Shown: piece by piece, positions 36,647 through 44,600 of the stretch | Layout: each line of letters begins with the position of its first letter | Numbering within the stretch: position 1 is the first letter of the stretch | DNA from: Salinicoccus albus DSM 19776 | GTDB taxonomy: Bacteria > Bacillota > Bacilli > Staphylococcales > Salinicoccaceae | NCBI RefSeq assembly: GCF_000385175.1 | Contig: NZ_ARQJ01000031.1 | Coordinates: 1-64,000 of the forward strand | Direction of reading: 5' to 3' | Length of the DNA stretch: 64,000 nucleotides | Notes under the pieces: generated by a model | Told to the model about the DNA's origin: nothing | What the model saw: only the letters and a program-made list of their open reading frames with translations | The model's database searches: none | Program-made: the position numbers and the translations under genes

Positions 36647-36684
36647 ATCAAGTTTTTTTGATATATTAATCAAAAAAACTTGAT
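36647..36684. promoter_or_regulatory. Paired ArsR operators upstream of arsP
   Basis: Two 16-bp boxes ATCAAGTTTTTTTGAT (36647-36662) and its reverse complement (36669-36684) are separated by 6 bases in the arsR-arsP gap. A third near-identical box lies upstream of arsR. This fits an autoregulated repressor. Confidence 0.75.
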
Positions 36685-36701
36685 TAATATTGTAATAAAA
36701 G

Positions 36702-36720
36702 AAGATACTTATAGTATCTT
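36702..36720 (-). terminator. Hairpin at the end of arsR
   Basis: AAGATACT/AGTATCTT with a 3-base loop overlaps the arsR stop codon and is followed by CTTTTATT on the minus strand. It may separate arsR from the arsP-arsM unit. Confidence 0.6.
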
Positions 36721-37029
36721 ACAACAAGTATCTTCATTCAAAACTACCTGTATTTGTTGCTCATTAATTTTATAATAGTTCCATGTACCATGCTTTTCAG
36801 CAATAAGAATATTTGCATCTACTAATTTTTTTAAATGATAAGAAAGTTTTGATTGTTTTAGTTCTAATAATTCCTCCAAATCACATACACACAAAGATTT
36901 TGTATTACTTTGCCGTATTGAATGCAAAATTTTAAGTCTAATCTTATCAGCAAGAGCATTAAACATCTGTTCATAAAAATCCAATTGTTCTTCCTCAGTT
37001 CTATTAGGACTGGATTTAATAACTTCCAT
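36709..37029 (-). CDS. arsR: ArsR-family arsenic-responsive repressor
   Basis: 106 residues, ATG 37029 behind AAGGGGTG. Winged-helix ArsR/SmtB fold. The As(III)-binding motif LCVCDLEELL gives C47 and C49 at the recognition helix, and C102-C103 near the C-terminus (EDTCCKIL) could be the third ligand. It would repress the ars genes until arsenite displaces it from DNA. The ATCAA-TTGAT boxes upstream of arsR and arsP are the likely targets. Confidence 0.9.
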   Translation of the reverse strand: MEVIKSSPNRTEEEQLDFYEQMFNALADKIRLKILHSIRQSNTKSLCVCDLEELLELKQSKLSYHLKKLVDANILIAEKHGTWNYYKINEQQIQVVLNEDTCCKIL

Positions 37030-37063
37030 TGAAAGATCACCCCTTTTGTACTTTTAAACACTT

Positions 37064-37264
37064 CTATTTTTGTTTAAGTTCTTCTATTGCTAGATTAAAA
37101 TGAGTTTCTGTCATTTTACCATACACATCAGTTTCTCCTTAAAAAAACTCTTTCTTCATATATAATATAGCTTCTTTTAAAGTGACTTCTCTTGATATCA
37201 TAATTAAATTTAAATAACAAACAAAATAATCAACTGATAATGTACTTGCATGATTTACTCTCAT
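37064..37264 (-). pseudogene. Small ORF upstream of arsR with an in-frame stop
   Basis: A 66-codon frame starting MRVNHASTLSVDYFVCYL behind AGGAGTTC is interrupted at codon 42 by TAA (37139-37141). It then continues in the same frame (GETDVYGKMTETHFNLAIEELKQK) to TAG 37064. The two halves read as one helical protein, so a nonsense change is likely. It lies between the ars promoter and arsR. The family is not recognised. Confidence 0.55.
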
Positions 37265-37300
37265 AAAACAGAACTCCTTTATAAGATACTGAAACAATAA

Positions 37301-37351
37301 ATCAACTTTTTTTGATATATTAACTATAAATGATTTTTTCTCTTTTTACAA
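37301..37351 (-). promoter_or_regulatory. ars promoter with operator
   Basis: On the minus strand, TTGTAA (37346-37351), 17 bases, TATAGT (37323-37328) form a good sigma-A promoter. The ArsR box ATCAACTTTTTTTGAT (37301-37316) lies just downstream, at the expected start site, so bound repressor would block initiation. Confidence 0.7.
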
Positions 37352-37378
37352 GATACTAATAAAAAAGTAATATACGCA

Positions 37379-37414
37379 AGAGTGTACAGAAAATGGTTAT
37401 TTTCTGTACACTCT
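37379..37414. promoter_or_regulatory. 15-bp perfect hairpin between ars genes and resolvase
   Basis: AGAGTGTACAGAAAA pairs exactly with its complement across a 6-base loop, followed by CTCTTTTT on the plus strand. It could be a terminator or part of the resolvase res region, which would lie in 37379-37540. Repeated TGTTCA words and GTACA cores occur in that interval. Confidence 0.5.
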
Positions 37415-37544
37415 CTTTTTATGTCTAAATAAGTAAGTATTATATATATTTTTGTGTTCATAAACCCAACCAAAAATCTATGTTCACAAAAGACCTAAGA
37501 ATTAAGTTATGGTACACTAGTTATGTATATAGGAGGTTTGTATT

Positions 37545-38105
37545 TTGAAAATAGGTTATGCAAGAGTTTCAACGGGATTACAAAATTTAAATTTACAGGA
37601 AGATCGATTAAATGCATATGGTTGTGAAAAGATATTTAACGACCATATGAGTGGTTCAAAAAGTAAAAGGCCTGGTTTAGATAAAGCAATTGAATTTGCT
37701 AGATCAGGAGATACGATTGTCGTTTGGAGATTAGATAGACTAGGACGCAACATGGAAGATTTAATCACATTAGTTAATGAACTTAACGAACGAGGCGTGA
37801 GTTTTCATAGTTTAGAAGAAAATATAACGATGGATAAATCAAGTTCTACTGGGCAATTATTATTTCATTTATTCGCAGCATTTGCTGAATTTGAACGTAA
37901 CTTAATTTTAGAGCGTTCTTCAGCTGGTCGAATTGCAGCTCGTGCCAGAGGACGTTATGGAGGAAGACCTGAAAAATTAAATAAGCAAGATTTAAATTTA
38001 CTCAAAACACTTTATGACAATGGCACACCAATTAAAACAATTGCAGAGCAATGGCAAGTTTCACGTACAACAATTTATCGTTACCTTAATAAATTAGAAG
38101 AATAA
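37545..38105 (+). CDS. Serine resolvase (BinL/Tn552 type), apparently active
   Basis: 186 residues. TTG 37545 follows AGGAGG at 7 bases. Catalytic Ser9 (YARVSTGLQN), the arginine cluster VVWRLDRLGR, the E-helix signature EFERNLILERSSAGR, GGRPEK, and a C-terminal HTH (TIAEQWQVSRTTIYRYLNK). It would resolve cointegrates at a res site upstream. It faces outward at the right end, mirroring the defective paralogue at the left end. Confidence 0.92.
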   Translation: MKIGYARVSTGLQNLNLQEDRLNAYGCEKIFNDHMSGSKSKRPGLDKAIEFARSGDTIVVWRLDRLGRNMEDLITLVNELNERGVSFHSLEENITMDKSSSTGQLLFHLFAAFAEFERNLILERSSAGRIAARARGRYGGRPEKLNKQDLNLLKTLYDNGTPIKTIAEQWQVSRTTIYRYLNKLEE

Positions 38106-38156
38106 TTAGAGAAATTTAGTAAAATAAAGCAGGCAAACAGTTGTATTAGATACTAC

Positions 38157-38211
38157 CTGCTTTGTGCCATTTAAAGTGCAAAATTTATGCCATATAACTC
38201 CAAAACTGACA
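38157..38211. repeat. Right terminal inverted repeat (55 bp)
   Basis: Exact inverted copy of 31486-31540, ending CTGACA. Confidence 0.93.
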
Positions 38212-38217
38212 AGTGAA
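38212..38217. repeat. Target-site duplication, right copy (AGTGAA)
   Basis: Matches 31480-31485 outside the left terminus. Confidence 0.85.
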
Positions 38218-38359
38218 GTCAGCTGTGTTTTATCTCCTTCCATTCTTCCAATAAACGGTCGTTAAATAAACTTGAAATTCACAGAAAAATATTGATAGGA
38301 TGAGAAAATAAAGACTATCAGCATTGTAATAAATTTGATAAGTTAAGTGCTTTAAGAGA

Positions 38360-38503
38360 ATGGGAAAATATAAAATAATTTGCCATTATTGTCAAACACA
38401 AGATGATCAACGTATGTATCATGAACTTACAGCGCAAAAGGACATCTTAAAGTGCTTCGTTAAACGGCCCCAATATTCTAATAAGAATCGGCACACCTTA
38501 TGA
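38360..38503 (+). CDS. Possible small CxxC protein, likely a remnant
   Basis: 47 codons beginning MGKYKIICHYCQTQDDQRMYH. The CHYC knuckle and basic composition look like real coding sequence, but the ribosome site is weak and the C-terminus (KRPQYSNKNRHTL) looks out of frame. It is probably a truncated remnant. The rest of the gap 38218-38566 shows nothing else I can support. Confidence 0.35.
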   Translation: MGKYKIICHYCQTQDDQRMYHELTAQKDILKCFVKRPQYSNKNRHTL

Positions 38504-38566
38504 AAATTGAATTACTAAGAAAGATAGTCAATTTTTAAATGTTATTGAAAAAGGGGACCAAAGCAA

Positions 38567-38857
38567 ATGCTTAAAAAGTACAGCAATTTGTCAACAATTT
38601 TAGGTATTATTTGTGTGATAACAATTTTTACATCTTATGCAATTGCTCCAAGACAACCTGAAGGGGCAATGGTTGTTGTAATCCAGATACTATTTTTCAC
38701 GTCCATTATTACAGGGTTGCTTAGTTTGATTTTTAGCTTCATAGGTTTTAAAAAGAAGGAGCAAGGATTTTTGAAAATGGTCGCACCTATAATAGTTATA
38801 TTGATTCTATTGATATTTCTTATCTCCTTTCTCCTAATGGTTATAAGCTTTTTTTAA
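38567..38857 (+). CDS. Small membrane protein, unknown
   Basis: 96 residues starting at ATG 38567 with AAAGGGGACC upstream. Three hydrophobic helices (STILGIICVITIFTSYAIA, VVVIQILFFTSIITGLLSLIF, MVAPIIVILILLIFLISFLLMV) with short polar loops. No recognised family. It lies among small accessory genes of AT-rich composition. Confidence 0.6.
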   Translation: MLKKYSNLSTILGIICVITIFTSYAIAPRQPEGAMVVVIQILFFTSIITGLLSLIFSFIGFKKKEQGFLKMVAPIIVILILLIFLISFLLMVISFF

Positions 38858-38916
38858 GCAATACCGAACATAAACTTTCTTCCGTTAACGGGCCATTTTG
38901 TGGAGGAGGTGTAAAG

Positions 38917-39087
38917 ATGTTTAAACGAAAATTATACTGTTCCAATTGCAATCGAGAAATTCAAGGCGGAGAAGAAATCAATGCGAAAATGAAAGCTCCA
39001 GAGAAAATAATAATGGTCGAAATAAAAGCGTATTTGAAAAAGAATAGTAAAATAATCTGTAAGAATTGCATTGATGACTCTAAATAA
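38917..39087 (+). CDS. Small zinc-ribbon protein
   Basis: 56 residues, ATG 38917 just after GGAGGAGGTG. Two CxxC pairs (CSNC at 8-11 and CKNC at 48-51) frame a basic middle part, as in a small zinc ribbon. Bacillus homologues are often mislabelled as iron-hydroxamate transporter components. The function is unknown. A terminator follows. Confidence 0.7.
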   Translation: MFKRKLYCSNCNREIQGGEEINAKMKAPEKIIMVEIKAYLKKNSKIICKNCIDDSK

Positions 39088-39140
39088 ATATGCAACAAAA
39101 GGGCGTAATTGTAGAATGAAACTATTGCTTAAAAGCTTAA

Positions 39141-39162
39141 GGGGTTGCCATCAAGGCAACCT
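39141..39162 (+). terminator. Terminator after the small zinc-ribbon gene
   Basis: GGTTGCC/GGCAACC stem with a 5-base loop and a TCTTTTTGC tail. Nothing else is seen up to the PadR gene at 39376. Confidence 0.8.
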
Positions 39163-39375
39163 CTTTTTGCTTGTTAATGAGGAAGCTCCAATATTCTATT
39201 TTTTGAAAAGGATATTGGAGATTCTTCTGTACTTATAACGTCTATCAATTAATTATCATATGTAAACTTACTTACATTTGATTTCAGCTAGTTAAAATAG
39301 AAGAAGAACATATCATTAATCATTACCTTGCATTATTAAGTATATTGTTTTATGTTATATGAAGAGGTGAACTCA

Positions 39376-39726
39376 GTGGAAGTTAATAAAGAAGTTTTAA
39401 AAGGAAATATTGATACGATCATCCTTTCCCTTTTGACGAATAAAGACAGATATGGCTATGAAATCGCTAAACTGGTTCGGGAAAAAAGTAACAATCAGTT
39501 CGACCTAAAGGAAGGCACTCTCTATCTTTCTCTAAAACGTTTAGAAAAAAATAAGTGGATTGCTTCTTATTGGGGTGACGAGCAAGGGCCTGGTGGAAGA
39601 AGGAAATATTATTATCTTACTCCTTTAGGAACAGAAGGCTATGAACAGAAATGCAAAGAATGGGAATTTGTTAAGCAAATTATTGATGAATTTATTGGAG
39701 GTGAAAAAAGTTTTGAAACAGATTGA
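39376..39726 (+). CDS. PadR-family transcriptional regulator
   Basis: 116 residues from GTG 39376, with AGAGGTG upstream; the ATG at 39352 has no site. PadR winged helix: GNIDTIILSLLTNKDRYGYEIAKLVREKS, EGTLYLSLKRLEKNKWIASYWGDEQGPGGRRKYYYLTPLG. It is the first gene of a five-gene operon with a prefix-domain membrane protein and an ABC exporter, and likely represses it. Confidence 0.9.
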   Translation: MEVNKEVLKGNIDTIILSLLTNKDRYGYEIAKLVREKSNNQFDLKEGTLYLSLKRLEKNKWIASYWGDEQGPGGRRKYYYLTPLGTEGYEQKCKEWEFVKQIIDEFIGGEKSFETD

Positions 39727-40423
39727 AGAATACGTTGAGAAGGTCTATCGGCATGCGAAAGGCAACGATAAAGAAGTACAAGAATTAAAGATAGAAATGA
39801 AAAACCATTTAGTTGAAACAGTGTACGAATTGAAATCTGAAGGATTCTCTGAAGAAGAAGCCATGCGAATTGCCAAAGAACGGTTTGGCGAAGTGAATGA
39901 GTTACGTTCCCAAATCAATCAAATAGTTCAAACTCAGAAGTTTTTTGGAAAACGTATCCTTTATATCGGTTTGAGTTTACTCCTAGTATCAATCGCTTTA
40001 TTCGGAATTATATTAGCAGCCAATAGTGGACAGGAATCAGACCAAGCTATTATTGCCTATGAAATAGCTGATCTAGTCGCTGACACTGAAGTACTTTCTT
40101 CAGCTGATGAGAATCAGATTCAATCGCTCATCCAAAACGCCCCTTATATTAAGGAAGTAAAAGCATATAGTACCGGAGATTTGATTGTAAATCATAACGC
40201 CATTTCATCTGAACCTTTGTATAAAATAGAAAGAGAGATGTGGGGCCCGCTCACTTTCCTATTGAATACTTATAGTTATGGTACCGATGATAGTTTTGTC
40301 GTATTGGAAGTGACAGATTACCGTATATTTGCCGCTATGATTTTGTTTGCTGGGTTAGCCAGTTCTGGAACGCTGTTTGCGATTCGGCTAATCATTAACG
40401 TATATCATAGAAAAATTGAATAA
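39713..40423 (+). CDS. Membrane protein with HAAS/permease-prefix N-domain
   Basis: 236 residues from TTG 39713, with GGAGG 11 bases upstream and overlapping the PadR gene by 14 bases. The N-terminal 75 residues are a helical prefix domain (QIEEYVEKVYRHA ... GFSEEEAMRIAKERFGEVNELRSQI) typical of proteins encoded beside PadR regulators. Then come a transmembrane helix, an extracytoplasmic loop of about 100 residues and a final helix. It is likely a sensor or partner of the PadR-controlled exporter. Confidence 0.75.
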   Translation: MKQIEEYVEKVYRHAKGNDKEVQELKIEMKNHLVETVYELKSEGFSEEEAMRIAKERFGEVNELRSQINQIVQTQKFFGKRILYIGLSLLLVSIALFGIILAANSGQESDQAIIAYEIADLVADTEVLSSADENQIQSLIQNAPYIKEVKAYSTGDLIVNHNAISSEPLYKIEREMWGPLTFLLNTYSYGTDDSFVVLEVTDYRIFAAMILFAGLASSGTLFAIRLIINVYHRKIE

Positions 40424-40474
40424 TATATAAATTCACTGATTCATTAAAAATTCCGACTCACGAAAGGAGAAAAA

Positions 40475-41269
40475 ATGAAGCATTTACTCAAAATGGAATG
40501 GAGGAAAGCAATAACTCTGCAGAAGATCCTTTTATGTTTAGCTGTCATTTTTATTCCAACAAGCTTCCAATTTTTCATAGTAAAAACCGGCTATACCTTT
40601 TACCGGCCTGTTGACGTGCATGCGGAAGTAGTCGGAAATGTTATCGCACTACTATTCCCGTTGCTTTTTATCGTACTATACGCAAACAGCTTCGCAGCTG
40701 AGAGGAAGGATAACTTCATTGCTTACACAAAAATACGAGCTCGATTGTCCCACTATATCATGGCAAAAGGTATTGTAAATGCAGGAATGGTCTTTGTTGT
40801 AGCTTTTGCCATGGTGTTTCTTCCCTTTGTCTTTCTTGTCTTTATTGAGCCATCTATCGGATTGATTGTTTACGAATCCAGAAGTCCTGGTTCTTTTTCT
40901 TCATCCATCGGAACACTCGAGATTTTTCTGCAATACGGGAGTTTAACTTATGGTATTATTTTTTCAACGTGGATTGCAATCAATGCAGTGCTTTATGCAA
41001 CAGCCGCTTATGTACTGACGTTAATTATTAAAAATAATTTCCTAGCTCTTTCGTTGCCGTTCCTTTGGTATTTCGTCATGAACTTTATTGCTAGTATTTT
41101 AGGGCATCCGGAATTTTCGACAACCAGTACGGTCTTCCCTTTCAATATTACCGCACAACCAATTTGGACTATTCTTATCCCATTCTCAGTCCATCTCTTA
41201 TTTTTATCTATTTTGATTGCTTATGTGAATAAGGACTATAAGGAAAATGTATATGAATATGCGGATTAA
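40475..41269 (+). CDS. ABC-2-type exporter permease subunit
   Basis: 264 residues, ATG 40475 behind AAAGGAG. Six predicted helices; starts MKHLLKMEWRKAITLQKILLCL, typical of ABC-2 permeases. It is followed with overlap by a second large membrane subunit and then the ATPase, making an ABC exporter of unknown substrate. Antimicrobial peptide or lipid export is common for this type of operon, which is an inference from context. Confidence 0.7.
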   Translation: MKHLLKMEWRKAITLQKILLCLAVIFIPTSFQFFIVKTGYTFYRPVDVHAEVVGNVIALLFPLLFIVLYANSFAAERKDNFIAYTKIRARLSHYIMAKGIVNAGMVFVVAFAMVFLPFVFLVFIEPSIGLIVYESRSPGSFSSSIGTLEIFLQYGSLTYGIIFSTWIAINAVLYATAAYVLTLIIKNNFLALSLPFLWYFVMNFIASILGHPEFSTTSTVFPFNITAQPIWTILIPFSVHLLFLSILIAYVNKDYKENVYEYAD

Positions 41270-42752
41270 TTTTTCTGGATTGAAGTGGTTTATAGTGGCT
41301 ACTTTCATTTGTCTTTATTTATGGAATGAGCGTAATTCACTTTTAGCAGAAGCTGAAAGTGTATCTTTATCAGTCAATTTTTGGGATTTGACACTCCGTG
41401 GCGTTAGCGACGTGTACTTAATCGTCTACCTTATGTTTCCACTGTACCTTTTTAAAATTGGTTATCAATTGACCGTTTCGTTCGACTATACTCAACTCAT
41501 CCGTTTCAAATCATATGGCCAATGGATTATCAACCAAATGAAAGGTTTCGCCTTATTTAATCTGCTAATTCTTTCTTTATGGAATATATGCAGCCTACTT
41601 GTTTCCATCGGCCTGCCTTTTTCCGGTCAGTGGAGTGAATTTTCAGCTCTTGAGAAAAGCGGAAATGAAATCCTATTCGTATACAACCATATTTTTTCAA
41701 TGCCTGTAATTGCCTGGCTCTTGCAATTTCTACTATTTTTCATGACATTGATGGTAATTCAACTGAGTACAGCAATATTGTACACCGTTTCAAAAAGAAA
41801 ATGGGCTCTCAATTCATTCCTTGTGTTGCTGATGCTGATATCTATCTTGTCTTTCCAGGTCATTCCAGCATCTTTTTCCTTCATTTCTCTGCCCAACTAC
41901 TTAAGCTTGTTTCATGGAATAGAAAGTTTCAGCAGTCCTGTGACACCATTCCTCGTCTTGTTCATTGTCTTGGGGATCGGCTGCTTACTCTTGCCTTTCA
42001 TCGGCAGAAATTTTCAATCTGTACAAGTTTTAGTCAAAGATCATTGGGCTGGCGGATTATTCGTCGGAATGATTGGATTTACGATTATTTCTAATGCCTT
42101 GCAGTATGAGAACGAAGCGATGACTGCAGTTGATCTTTGGATTCTCTCCTTTTTCGGTACGACAAATGAAGAGTTTAGCCTTTTATCCTTCAGCTTTTAT
42201 ATCATTGCTTTTATGGGTTTTGTCTATTTCGTCCAGCTCTTTTTGCACGAACAAATTGTGAAGATGAGTTATATGTCCATTATTCGATACGAATCATTAA
42301 CGAAGTGGTTTTTAGCAAGTTTCAATCCAATAATACGCAAATTGATCCTTTTCTTATTACTGCTTTCGGGCTTCATAGCAATAGTTGCATTTTGTTTTGG
42401 TTACCCATTTCCACTACAGTCTAATTTATATCCGGAAAGTTCAATGGGAATCATTGCTTACCACTTTTTTGTAAATGGATTTTTGCAGGTCACTTTTTAC
42501 ATCTTATTGGTTGTTTTAATATCCATCGTCACCATGGATGTCATGAAAAGTTTTATTACTCTTCTCGCTTTAAGTATATTTATGTTGCCGAAACTGAATT
42601 TAAGTTATCTTTTTCCGGTTGGGTTGAATAGCATGGGACTACTGGGGGCATCACAATCAATTTTTCTTCACACCTCAGTTTTGCTTGCTTATGCTCTGTT
42701 AACATTAACTGTTCTTGCTTATATTTTGAATAAGAAAGATTTTAGTTTATGA
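41253..42752 (+). CDS. Large ABC exporter membrane subunit
   Basis: 499 residues. ATG 41253 is preferred because AAGG ends 9 bases upstream; ATG 41247 is too close. It overlaps the end of the previous gene. About twelve hydrophobic helices and no soluble domain. There are no recognisable motifs, but the position between a permease and an ABC ATPase gene strongly suggests it is part of the same transporter. Confidence 0.65.
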   Translation: MNMRINFSGLKWFIVATFICLYLWNERNSLLAEAESVSLSVNFWDLTLRGVSDVYLIVYLMFPLYLFKIGYQLTVSFDYTQLIRFKSYGQWIINQMKGFALFNLLILSLWNICSLLVSIGLPFSGQWSEFSALEKSGNEILFVYNHIFSMPVIAWLLQFLLFFMTLMVIQLSTAILYTVSKRKWALNSFLVLLMLISILSFQVIPASFSFISLPNYLSLFHGIESFSSPVTPFLVLFIVLGIGCLLLPFIGRNFQSVQVLVKDHWAGGLFVGMIGFTIISNALQYENEAMTAVDLWILSFFGTTNEEFSLLSFSFYIIAFMGFVYFVQLFLHEQIVKMSYMSIIRYESLTKWFLASFNPIIRKLILFLLLLSGFIAIVAFCFGYPFPLQSNLYPESSMGIIAYHFFVNGFLQVTFYILLVVLISIVTMDVMKSFITLLALSIFMLPKLNLSYLFPVGLNSMGLLGASQSIFLHTSVLLAYALLTLTVLAYILNKKDFSL

Positions 42753-42768
42753 AAAGGAAGTGTGTGTA

Positions 42769-43407
42769 ATGTCTTTAATTGAATTGAAGAGTGTACATAA
42801 GTCATATAAGGGAATGGTTCTCTTTGAAGATACCGACCTTTCTATTGAAAAAGGAAAAATCTACGGTTTAGTTGGCCCGAATGGATCCGGAAAATCTGTT
42901 CTGTTCAAAATGATATGCGGGTTTGTCTTCCCGGATCAAGGAAGTGTGACAGTAAGGGGTGAACAGTTGGGCAAGAAAAACCGGTTTCCACAAAACTTTG
43001 GAATCATTATTGACCGCCCCGGCTATTTAGCCAATAAAACTGGTTTTGAAAACTTGAAGTATTTATCGATGATTAAAGAAAAGATAGCCGATAAGCAAAT
43101 CAAAGAAGCGATGATTGCTGTCGGTCTACAGCCAACAGCAGAGCAGAAAGTAAAAAATTACTCACTTGGTATGAAACAGAAATTAGCTCTTGCGCAAGCT
43201 ATCATGGAGGATCAGGATATCTTGATTCTTGATGAACCCTTTAACGCTTTGGATATTGACAGTACTGAAAGGATGCGCAACCTTATTTTTACTTTGAAGG
43301 AACAAGGAAAGACAATCATCTTTACAAGCCATAACCAAGAAGATATCGATATTTTAAGTGATCATGTCTTTAGAGTGAGGAATTTCAACTTAGAACACTT
43401 GAAATAA
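42769..43407 (+). CDS. ABC transporter ATP-binding protein
   Basis: 212 residues from ATG 42769, with AAGGAAG 9 bases upstream. Walker A GPNGSGKS (36-43), signature YSLGMKQK, Walker B ILILDEPF, and the H-loop TSHNQEDI. It lacks the C-terminal extension of drug-exporter ATPases. It is the last gene of the PadR operon. Confidence 0.92.
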   Translation: MSLIELKSVHKSYKGMVLFEDTDLSIEKGKIYGLVGPNGSGKSVLFKMICGFVFPDQGSVTVRGEQLGKKNRFPQNFGIIIDRPGYLANKTGFENLKYLSMIKEKIADKQIKEAMIAVGLQPTAEQKVKNYSLGMKQKLALAQAIMEDQDILILDEPFNALDIDSTERMRNLIFTLKEQGKTIIFTSHNQEDIDILSDHVFRVRNFNLEHLK

Positions 43408-43501
43408 ATGCTTGAGGAAGACTTTCGATAAGCACTTGAAAAAGACAATCAAGGATATACAGCTATTTAGCAGCATCTGCCACTTTTGTCTTTTTCCTTA
43501 C

Positions 43502-43800
43502 TTAATAGTTCATCTTTCTTTCTAAATTTTTAACCGCTACCATTTCAATTCCCCCCTTATCTTCCTGGTCCGTACACTTTTTTCTGGCTAATCCCAGCAA
43601 TTCCTTCACAGGTACATTGATGAAACAAACAGGTTTCATTACCGCATCAACAGGTTCAACAATTAATACTTCTTTTACTTGAGGTAATGTTTTAATATCT
43701 ATAATGATTTTGCTCAGGTGATTTCTTTCTGTGTAGATTAGCCCTTGCTATTTCATTTCCTTATAAGCCCGTTGTTTTTCCCTCTTAAATTTTGATTGAT
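43502..43800 (-). pseudogene. Degraded coding sequence of unknown type
   Basis: On the minus strand a frame reads NQSKFKREKQRAYKEMK, then TAG, then QGLIYTERNHLSKIIIDIKTL and about 60 further residues (KPVCFINVPVKELLGLARKK) to TAA 43502. The composition and continuity across the single stop look like a real gene with a nonsense mutation and no surviving start. The protein family is not recognised. Confidence 0.4.
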
Positions 43801-43803
43801 TAG

Positions 43804-44048
43804 AGTAGACCCTAAATAGACATTATAGTGATATTGATTTTATTGGTTTCTAAGTATGTGCTTAGTATTTTTGATTTATGAAATTGAAAGAAGGATGCAG
43901 CGTCTCGAAGTAGAGATGCTGCACCCTTTTTTTATTATTATCATATCAGCTTTAGAACGTCCCCCACGCTACCAAATGAACGATAACCAAAGCTACGCCC
44001 CGATGCCATATACTAAAAGGAGGAATGGCCAGATAAATTTAAGCCAGT
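43804..44048. repeat. Direct repeat copy A: truncated 3' end of the YfcC-family gene
   Basis: About 245 bp closely matching 46737-46976 in the same orientation, with small indels. It includes the permease 3' end and its terminator hairpin (43895-43923). The interval between the copies holds the Xre and toxin-antitoxin genes. Confidence 0.85.
43952..44047 (-). pseudogene. 3' fragment of a YfcC-family permease gene
   Basis: The last 32 or so codons of the permease are duplicated here. A one-base deletion turns GGGGCAGTAGCT into GGGGCGTAGCT and creates an early TAG. The functional counterpart is the gene ending at 46879. Confidence 0.8.
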
Positions 44049-44397
44049 TATGACTGCTAAACTAAACTGGAAAGTTCTTGCTTGATGGAACTGAAAACTT
44101 TTCCCAAATACATTTTCTCATCAGTTACGCTAAGAAATTATAGAATAACTGGTGTATTGGAGGATTAGAAAGGTGTCGAAGTTAGAAGTAGTGATTGTAG
44201 AAGGTCGTTTTTTTAAAGGGATAGACCGTATGGTTGATGATAAATATGCGTAAAACTATATTTTAAAATTTGCTCTTTGACATATTCAACTTCAGCTCTC
44301 GTAATACCCTATCTTTTCTAGAACTGCAATATAAAAGTAAACTAAACTTTACATTTAAGAATTAATGATATATCTTGAAATTACATGAGGTGAGCAG
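44048..44397. other. Gene-poor stretch right of repeat copy A
   Basis: Only short frames are visible: a 26-codon frame on the plus strand from GTG 44174, and a minus-strand frame with TRAEVEYVKEQILKYSFTHIY around 44220-44310. Both look like remnants and neither is called. Confidence 0.3.
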
Positions 44398-44598
44398 ATG
44401 ATAATCAATTGTGTAAAAGAATATCGTAAAAAAAACAACTATTCACAAGAATATTTAGCTTCTCTTCTTAAGGTATCCAGGCAAACGGTTATCTCTATAG
44501 AAAAAGGGAAATTCTATCCATCCCTAGAATTGAGTTTTAAGTTAGCGCGACTATTCGAAGTCAACATTGAAGATCTATTCAAGTACGAGGGGGAATAA
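44398..44598 (+). CDS. Xre/Cro-type HTH regulator
   Basis: 66 residues, ATG 44398 with GAGGTGAGC upstream. The HTH_3 pattern is complete: VKEYRKKNNYSQEYLASLLKVSRQTVISIEKGKFYPSLELSFKLARLFEVNIEDLFKYE. Members of this compact type usually regulate an adjacent membrane protein gene. Here such a gene begins two bases downstream. Confidence 0.9.
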   Translation: MIINCVKEYRKKNNYSQEYLASLLKVSRQTVISIEKGKFYPSLELSFKLARLFEVNIEDLFKYEGE

Positions 44599-44600
44599 AA

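Larger units (their letters stand above)
31486..38211. mobile_element. Complete Tn552-family transposon carrying an arsenic module
   Basis: 6,726 bp bounded by perfect 55-bp inverted repeats beginning TGTCAG and flanked by 6-bp direct repeats. Gene order from the left: resolvase-like protein, AAA ATPase and DDE transposase (all minus); Cys-pair peptide, arsM, arsP, arsR (minus); active-type serine resolvase (plus). Transposase (479 aa) and ATPase (278 aa) match the sizes of Tn552 p480 and p271. Base composition is clearly more AT-rich than the flanking chromosome. The intact ends and target duplication suggest recent insertion. Confidence 0.92.

Noticed and set aside
31486-38211. Composite transposon made of two resolvase-bearing IS copies
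   Set aside because: The two resolvases are different proteins, only one transposase set is present, and the only perfect inverted repeats are the 55-bp termini with a single target duplication.
43856-44053. 65-residue plus-strand gene
   Set aside because: It is antisense to the duplicated permease 3' end and its terminator, with no ribosome site.
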